Assembly: GCA_041485445.1 (NCBI GenBank)
Contig: JBGPJN010000104.1
Span: 1-10,071 of the forward strand
Origin: SHYG01 sp041485445
GTDB lineage: Bacteria; Chloroflexota; Dehalococcoidia; Lucifugimonadales; UBA3495
Direction of reading: 5' to 3'
DNA: 10,071 nt
This document shows, piece by piece, positions 6,074 to 10,071 of this stretch. The translations under genes and the position numbers were made by a program. The notes beneath the pieces are model-generated. The model did no database searches. It saw only the letters and a list, made by a program, of their open reading frames with translations, and was not told the DNA's origin. Position 1 is the stretch's first letter. Every line of letters begins with the position of its first letter.

Positions 6074-6137
6074 GGTTCCTCCAAATCTGTAAGGTCTAGA
6101 CTTGCCATCGTTCGCTGCCCATTGGCTGCGAAATGAG

Positions 6138-6347
6138 CTAAGCGAAACTTAAGCGGCCCTTGGGTTCTGGCATGGGCCGCCCCAACTCTGTTGCGGTCTC
6201 AACCCATTCCTGGATGACAACTTCCACGCTGGCAAGAGCCTCTTGATAAGTTGCGCCATCGGCGGCGCAACCTGGCAACTCGGGCACCTCGGCAATGTAT
6301 GCCTGGTCCTCCTGGCTCCAGTAGATAATCACCTCATACTTGACCAC
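6138..6347 (-). CDS. hicB: HicB family antitoxin, short form
   Basis: Antitoxin of a type II toxin-antitoxin pair, expected to bind and block HicA. The 69-residue product is a single partial RNase H-like HicB domain (YEVIIYWSQEDQAYIAEVPELPGCAADGATYQEAL). It ends soon after (RPMPEPKGRLSFA) and lacks the C-terminal ribbon-helix-helix or helix-turn-helix domain found in longer HicB proteins. It starts with GTG at 6347, 8 nt after a perfect AGGAGG that lies inside the hicA coding sequence. The two frames overlap by 14 nt, typical of a coupled toxin-first pair. Confidence 0.9.
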   Translation of the reverse strand: MVKYEVIIYWSQEDQAYIAEVPELPGCAADGATYQEALASVEVVIQEWVETATELGRPMPEPKGRLSFA

Positions 6348-6603
6348 TGGAACCGCCTCCTAGCTTGTATCTCAAAATCACGTTGCGAACCTGCTTAACT
6401 TGGTAGGGTTTGGCCTCGCCACCTCTGGGTTGAAGGTTCAATATCTCTTCAATTCCGGTCTTGGTGAAAATATGGTGACTGCCGCGAATCCGCTCTTGAA
6501 ATCCCAAGCGGCGTAACAACTGGCACAACTCCAGAAAGGAAATGTTGGCATCAGCCGTGCCCCTCAACACTCGCAGCAAAAGGCGTTCGTTTCGTCCTAC
6601 CAC
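6334..6603 (-). CDS. hicA: HicA family toxin (mRNA interferase)
   Basis: Small RNA-binding toxin that cleaves mRNA when free of HicB. The 89-residue product has the double-stranded-RNA-binding-like HicA fold: a helix (FLELCQLLRRLGF), then IRGSHHIF with the catalytic His at 43, then EEILNLQP and a C-terminal YQVKQVRNVILRYKL helix. The start is taken as GTG at 6603. The ribosome site ahead of it is poor, and an in-frame GTG 11 codons later is possible, but NERLLLRVLRGTADANI looks like genuine HicA N-terminus. The strong AGGAGG for hicB against a weak site for hicA would favour antitoxin excess. It lies 74 nt downstream of the aminotransferase gene. Confidence 0.9.
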   Translation of the reverse strand: MVGRNERLLLRVLRGTADANISFLELCQLLRRLGFQERIRGSHHIFTKTGIEEILNLQPRGGEAKPYQVKQVRNVILRYKLGGGSSGQV

Positions 6604-6671
6604 TGGTCACCAAACCGGCTAACGAAGGACCAGCCAGCCCAGAATTCGCCAGCAGACCGCCACTTACGGAA

Positions 6672-6690
6672 CCTGCCTCACCCCGGCAGG
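6672..6690 (-). terminator. Hairpin at the aminotransferase stop codon
   Basis: CCTGCC (6672-6677) pairs with GGCAGG (6685-6690); the 7-nt loop contains the stop codon of the aminotransferase gene. No T-run follows on the minus strand, so termination before hicA is uncertain. It could partly separate hicAB from the aminotransferase transcript. Confidence 0.3.
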
Positions 6691-7595
6691 TGGGCCAAAT
6701 ACTGGCCCACGTAGTCCATGCCCGCCAGGTCGCTGAAGGCGGCCATCAGCTGCCGGGTGACGGGCCCCGGCACGCGCCCGCCACTGACCGCCGTGCAGTT
6801 GAAGGAGGCGATGGGGCAGATGCACAGGCTGGTGGAGGTGAGAAACGCCTCGTCGGCGGTGTAGGCGTCAAACAGGTCCAGGTCCCGCTCCATCACCGGC
6901 AGGCCCAGGCCCGCGGCCAGCTCCAGCACGATGCCCCGGGTGATGCCCTCCAGCACAAACTGCCCCTGGGGGGTGGCCACAGTGCCATCCTTGATGAGGA
7001 ACACGTTGGCGCCCCGGCCCTCGGTCAAGTTGCCCTGCTCATCCAGCAGCACCGCCCAGGCCTCAGGGTCGGCGCCCTGGACCTCCAGCTCGCCCAGAAT
7101 CAGGTTGAGGTAGTTGTGGGTCTTGGCCCGGGGGCTGACAAACCGGGGCGGCACCCGGGGCACCGAGGGCGTGGCGATGCGGATGCCCGTCTGGTACAGG
7201 GATGCCCGGCGGGCGAAGGGGATGGCGTGGGTCTCGATGAGCACGTTGGGGCGCATGGTTTCGCCGGGCAGGGCCGGCTCCACGCCCCGGCTGATGCGCT
7301 GGGACACCCACAGGTCCTGGTTGGGCGGCAGCAACGGGTGGTTGTGGCGCGCCACCTCCAGGGACCAGCGCTCCATCTCCTCGGGGGTCAGGCCGGGGTC
7401 GATGCGCAGGTAGCGCAGGGAATCGTAGAGGCGATGGATGTGCTCCCGCAGCTTGAAGGGGCGCCCGCCGAAGGTGCGGGTGGCGTCGAAGGCGGCGTCG
7501 CCATAGAGGTAGCCCCGGTCCCGGATGGAGATGCCCACCTGGCTCTCCGGCCGCAACTCGCCATTGTAGTAGACCATGTTCTCGCCGTGGGGCAT
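6678..7595 (-). CDS. Class IV aminotransferase (branched-chain/D-amino-acid type)
   Basis: PLP-dependent fold-type IV enzyme. Members transaminate branched-chain or D-amino acids, or act as aminodeoxychorismate lyase. The 305-residue length is typical. Visible features are the N-terminal YYNGELRPESQVGISIRDRG and YGDAAFDATRTFGG, Arg55 in HIHRLYDSL, the Schiff-base Lys158 (SPRAKTHNYLNL), Glu192 in LTEGRGANVFL, the phosphate-binding GITRG (217-221) and TSTS (253-256). The ATG at 7595 has TGAGGA upstream at good spacing; an ATG six codons later is less well placed. GITRG and EGRGANVF fit branched-chain or D-amino-acid enzymes better than the lyase, but the substrate is unproved. It heads the minus-strand cluster and is divergent from the MFS gene. 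Confidence 0.92.
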   Translation of the reverse strand: MPHGENMVYYNGELRPESQVGISIRDRGYLYGDAAFDATRTFGGRPFKLREHIHRLYDSLRYLRIDPGLTPEEMERWSLEVARHNHPLLPPNQDLWVSQRISRGVEPALPGETMRPNVLIETHAIPFARRASLYQTGIRIATPSVPRVPPRFVSPRAKTHNYLNLILGELEVQGADPEAWAVLLDEQGNLTEGRGANVFLIKDGTVATPQGQFVLEGITRGIVLELAAGLGLPVMERDLDLFDAYTADEAFLTSTSLCICPIASFNCTAVSGGRVPGPVTRQLMAAFSDLAGMDYVGQYLAHLPG

Positions 7596-7699
7596 CGGTG
7601 TTCCTCAGTGCCTTTCGTGTCCCCGCACGGGATACCGTAACTTGGTCATGCCAGAATACCATCTGCATGGCCTGGCGGGAAGAGCTGAAGCGACGGGCG

Positions 7700-7724
7700 T
7701 TGGCGCAACGCGGGGATGTATAAT
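7700..7724 (+). promoter_or_regulatory. Candidate promoter of the MFS transporter gene
   Basis: A perfect TATAAT lies at 7719-7724, preceded by TG. A TTGGCG at 7700-7705 resembles a -35 box, but its 13-bp spacing is too short, so the -10 element is the main evidence. Transcription would begin near 7731, about 40 nt before the start codon, leaving room for AAGGAG at 7755-7760. Confidence 0.5.
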
Positions 7725-7771
7725 CCCTGGGCGCCTTCAACCGGACTCGACGGCAAGGAGTTGGCCAGCGG

Positions 7772-9055
7772 ATGCCACCGGACCCAACCCGGCCCGTCCC
7801 AGCAGCCGGCCCGCCGGCCCCCGGCTCCGGCCGCCTGCTGGCCGCCCTGCGCTACTCCGACTTCCGGGTTTTGTGGCTCTCCACCGCCTTTAACCAGCTG
7901 GGCCAAGGCATGCAGCCGGTGCTGTTGGGGTGGCTGGTGCTGGACCTCACCGGGTCCGGAGGCATGGTGGGAGTGGTCTTTGCCATGCGGGCCCTGCCCA
8001 ACCTCTTCGTGGGGCTGGCCGCCGGCTCAGTGACCGACCGGCTGGACCGCCGGCTGATCATCCGGCTTTCCTCGGTGGGGCTGGCCCTGTTGGGCACCAC
8101 CATGGGCGCATTGCTGCTGACGGACCACCTCACCGTGTGGCAACTGATGCTCTTCACCTTCGTGCTGGGCGCCATGCACGCCTTTGAGACCACCGCGCGC
8201 CAGGTGTACGCCTACGACATCGTGGGCGTCACGGGCGCGGTTAACGGCATCGCCCTCATGTCCCTGGCCCAGCGGGTGGGCGGCATAGCCGGGGCGCTGC
8301 TGGCGGGCGGGCTGCTGGAGCGGTGGGGGCCGGGCCCCGCCTTCATGGTGATGGCGGTGAGCAACGCCGGCGCAGCGGTGGTCCAGATTGGGCTGCGCCA
8401 CATAGGAGCATCGGCGCCGCGCACCCGCGAGTCCATGGCCCTGAACGTGACAAACTACTGGCGGGCGCTGCGCACCAACCGGACCATGCTAAGCCTTATG
8501 ATCTCCACCGCGGCGGCGGAGGTGCTGGGTTTCTCCCACCAGGTGATGCTGCCGGTGCTGGCCCGGGACGTGCTCCACGTGGGAGCCGGCGGCCTGGGCG
8601 TGCTCACCGCCTGCCGCTCCGTGGGCGGCGCCATCGGCGTGCTGGCCCTGGGGCGGTTCTCCGCGGTGCGCCGGCAGGGCATCCTGCTGTTGACCATGGT
8701 GATGCTGTTCAGCCTGGGGCAGGTGCTGCTGGCCCAGTCCCAGACCTTCAACGTCGCCCTGCTGTTCGTCACCCTGACCAACATCGCCGCTTCAGCCACC
8801 GACGTTTTGCACCAGGCGCTGCTGCAGCACACCGTGTCCAACGAACAGCGGGGCCGGGCCATGGGGTCGTGGATCGTGGGCATCGGCACTGCGCCGGTGG
8901 GGCACCTGGAGGCGGGTTACCTGGCCGACATTACCAGCCCGCGCATCACGCTGGTGGTCAACGGCCTGGCGCTGGCGGCGGTGGGCGGGGTGATGTGGGT
9001 GGCGCTGCCCCGGCTGCGACGTTTGCAAGTGCCGGGGCCGGCCCCAGTCCCGTAG
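7772..9055 (+). CDS. MFS transporter (EntS/MFS_3-like exporter)
   Basis: Twelve-helix-type secondary transporter of the major facilitator superfamily, driven by the proton gradient, probably an efflux protein. The 427-residue product has a Pro-rich cytoplasmic N-terminus, then LRYSDFRVLWLSTAFNQLGQ, typical of the MFS_3 branch. The conserved loop 2-3 motif is GSVTDRLDRRLII (near residue 105). Hydrophobic segments follow through residue 410, with the central cytoplasmic loop around ASAPRTRESMALNVTNYWRA and the second-half equivalents RFSAVRRQG and NEQRGRAMG. AAGGAG ends 11 nt before the ATG. It is the only plus-strand gene here, divergent from the aminotransferase and convergent with the small membrane protein. 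The substrate is unknown. Confidence 0.92.
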   Translation: MPPDPTRPVPAAGPPAPGSGRLLAALRYSDFRVLWLSTAFNQLGQGMQPVLLGWLVLDLTGSGGMVGVVFAMRALPNLFVGLAAGSVTDRLDRRLIIRLSSVGLALLGTTMGALLLTDHLTVWQLMLFTFVLGAMHAFETTARQVYAYDIVGVTGAVNGIALMSLAQRVGGIAGALLAGGLLERWGPGPAFMVMAVSNAGAAVVQIGLRHIGASAPRTRESMALNVTNYWRALRTNRTMLSLMISTAAAEVLGFSHQVMLPVLARDVLHVGAGGLGVLTACRSVGGAIGVLALGRFSAVRRQGILLLTMVMLFSLGQVLLAQSQTFNVALLFVTLTNIAASATDVLHQALLQHTVSNEQRGRAMGSWIVGIGTAPVGHLEAGYLADITSPRITLVVNGLALAAVGGVMWVALPRLRRLQVPGPAPVP

Positions 9056-9111
9056 AGCTGCTAAGGCTCTGTATGAAACCTTCATGGGCGGAGGGACGGC
9101 CCTCACCCCAA

Positions 9112-9132
9112 CCCTCTCCCTGAGAGAGAGGG
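9112..9132. terminator. Hairpin between convergent genes
   Basis: CCCTCTC (9112-9118) pairs with GAGAGGG (9126-9132) across a 7-nt spacer; the GA-rich arm allows slipped pairings. It lies between the ends of two convergent genes (9055 and 9194), where a bidirectional terminator is expected. The preceding CCTCACCCCAA resembles widespread dispersed intergenic repeats. No T-run is present, so it may simply be another extragenic palindrome. Confidence 0.4.
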
Positions 9133-9193
9133 AGCAGTGATTTGGTTAGGGATTCCTTAGGAGAAAGGCTCGCCCTGCCACGCGGGATGCCTG

Positions 9194-9634
9194 CTACCGG
9201 CCCCGGGTGCGGACCTCGTTGAAGAAGCCCAGCAGGGTGGCCACGCCAAAGCCGCCCAGGGCAGCCCCCCAGTGGATGGTGTTCTCAACGGTGTAGCCCC
9301 GGCCCAGGAAGCTCTCCTCCGCCACCTGCCCGTAGGCGTAGCCCGCGTAGACGCCCGCCAGGCCGCCCAGCAGCGCCGCCAGCGCCGCCGCGGCGATCCA
9401 AAGCCTCCGGGGGGTCAGGTCCATCCAGGCCAGGTAGCCGCCCGCGCCGGCGCCCAAACCGATGGACACCAGGTAGATTTGGTTGTGCACTTGCAGCGAC
9501 CAGGGGTAGCCGGCGAAGGCACTGATGGTGGTGCCGATCCACCCGCCGACGATGCCGAAAAAGCCGGCCAGCATCAACGCGGCGATGGCCCGGGCGATGG
9601 GCACCACGTAGGTGTAGATGTTATGTTCAACCAA
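9194..9634 (-). CDS. Small four-helix membrane protein of unknown function
   Basis: No family was recognised. With a TTG start at 9634 the product has 146 residues. The predicted membrane helices are at about 14-38, 51-70, 78-101 and 119-138, all rich in Gly and Ala (GIVGGWIGTT, GLGAGAGGYLAW, AALLGGLAGVYAGYAYG, GAALGGFGVATLLGFF). A short basic tail (VRTRGR) ends it. The TTG follows AAGGA by 7 nt, and a TATAAT box lies 88 nt upstream. The frame stays open up to an ATG at 9865, but that longer form would overlap the ABC transporter gene and include the promoter, with a Pro/Gly-rich, non-family-like extension. The gene is convergent with the MFS gene. A transport or envelope role is only a guess. 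Confidence 0.75.
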   Translation of the reverse strand: MVEHNIYTYVVPIARAIAALMLAGFFGIVGGWIGTTISAFAGYPWSLQVHNQIYLVSIGLGAGAGGYLAWMDLTPRRLWIAAAALAALLGGLAGVYAGYAYGQVAEESFLGRGYTVENTIHWGAALGGFGVATLLGFFNEVRTRGR

Positions 9635-9721
9635 AATCGATTCCTTGCAGGCGGCGTTGACCGGCAGGCCGCCGGGGACGCCAGTGGCATCCTGTCGGGC
9701 AACGGTAGTGCCCTGCTGGCG

Positions 9722-9741
9722 ATTATACCCGCTCCGGCGGG
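9722..9741 (-). promoter_or_regulatory. Candidate -10 box with adjacent palindrome, upstream of the small membrane protein
   Basis: The minus strand reads TATAAT at 9727-9722, giving a start site near 9714 and a leader of about 80 nt to the TTG codon. The bases just upstream (9741-9728) form CCCGC-CGGA-GCGGG, a 5-bp dyad inside the -35/-10 spacer. That could be an operator or the end of the preceding ABC transporter transcript, whose stop is 28 nt away. No good -35 box is seen. Confidence 0.45.
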
Positions 9742-9768
9742 ATGCTACTACGGGTGGTGTCTGCCTCC

Positions 9769-10071
9769 CTACACTCGGTAGCAGGACACCAGGTGCCCGG
9801 CGCCCGCCTTGGCTTCCAGCGGCGGGTGGGGGCTGTCCCGGCATTGGTCCACCGCCAGCGGGCACCGCTGGTAGAAGCGGCAGCGGGCCGGCGGGTCCAC
9901 CGGCTGGGTCGCCTCGCCCCGCAGGGCCACCGGCTCGCGGCGGTAGGCCGGGTCGGGCACGGGCACCGCGGAGAGCAACGCCTGAGTGTACGGGTGCTGC
10001 GGCCGGCGCAGCAGCTCCTCGGTGTCGGCCACCTCCACCAACTTGCCCAGGTACATCACCCCCACCCGCTG
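9769..10071 (-). CDS. Dipeptide/oligopeptide ABC transporter ATP-binding protein, C-terminal part (runs off right edge)
   Basis: The last 100 residues of an OppD/OppF-type ATPase that powers peptide or nickel uptake. The frame enters at the window edge as QRVGVMYLGKLVE, the usual sequence just after the H-loop. It continues with EELLRRPQHPYTQALLSAVPVPDP and the oligopeptide-transporter C-terminal domain. That domain holds the Cys pattern CRFYQRCPLAVDQC plus a final SCYRV, as in family members where these four cysteines are conserved. Walker A, signature and Walker B motifs lie outside the window. The GTG at 10065 is an internal Val codon, not a start. Permease and binding-protein genes would be expected further right. 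Confidence 0.93.
   Translation of the reverse strand, partial: QRVGVMYLGKLVEVADTEELLRRPQHPYTQALLSAVPVPDPAYRREPVALRGEATQPVDPPARCRFYQRCPLAVDQCRDSPHPPLEAKAGAGHLVSCYRV

Noticed and set aside
4856..6136. 426-codon plus-strand open frame across the enolase-superfamily gene
   Set aside because: Shadow of a GC-rich gene; the minus frame has every MR catalytic residue, and this frame has only Val/His/Gly/Gln-rich sequence.
6690..7640. 316-codon plus-strand open frame across the aminotransferase
   Set aside because: Shadow frame with no recognisable motif; the opposite strand encodes a complete class IV aminotransferase.
9635..9865. N-terminal extension of the small membrane protein to an ATG at 9865
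   Set aside because: It would overlap the ABC transporter gene on the same strand and place the TATAAT box inside the coding region; the extension has no family-like sequence.

Overview
The window is GC-rich (roughly two-thirds G+C by eye). It carries nine real chromosomal genes plus one intact insertion sequence. All genes lie on the minus strand except one MFS transporter. No rRNA, tRNA or CRISPR array was seen. The gene mix (MR-type enolase-superfamily enzyme, PAC2-family protein, dipeptide ABC transporter, MFS exporter, a short HicAB pair, GTG/TTG starts) and the C-rich/G-rich palindromic intergenic repeats suggest a free-living bacterium, perhaps Chloroflexota (Dehalococcoidia/SAR202-like). 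That placement is inference from gene content only; no marker gene is present.

Layout from left to right. (i) 1-1021: N-terminal two-thirds of a methyl-accepting chemotaxis protein, running off the left edge. (ii) 1142-2149: a lipoprotein-type alpha-carbonic anhydrase with all catalytic residues and a long Ala/Pro linker. (iii) 2150-2487: a gene-free stretch with a structured inverted repeat and a G-quadruplex motif. (iv) 2499-3813: a complete IS4-family element (DDE transposase with the YREK signature, 16-bp terminal inverted repeats, 11-bp target duplication) sitting exactly in the centre of a palindromic repeat. (v) 3825-4008: remains of that repeat, two further palindromes and an intact second copy. 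(vi) 4009-7595: a minus-strand run of five genes, transcribed from right to left: class IV aminotransferase, hicA, hicB, MR-type enolase-superfamily enzyme, PAC2-family protein. hicA and hicB overlap, and the last two genes are 4 nt apart. (vii) 7772-9055 (+): MFS transporter, divergent from the aminotransferase, with a TATAAT box in its leader region. (viii) 9194-9634 (-): a small four-helix membrane protein, convergent with the transporter, with its own TATAAT box. (ix) 9769-10071 (-): the C-terminus of a dipeptide/oligopeptide ABC transporter ATPase.

How the parts may work together. The aminotransferase, the enolase-superfamily enzyme and the adjacent ABC and MFS transporters fit uptake and breakdown of amino acids, peptides or acid sugars, but no pathway can be fixed from sequence alone. 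The firmest unusual observation is the IS insertion at the dyad axis of a repeated palindrome that has an intact sister copy about 130 bp away.
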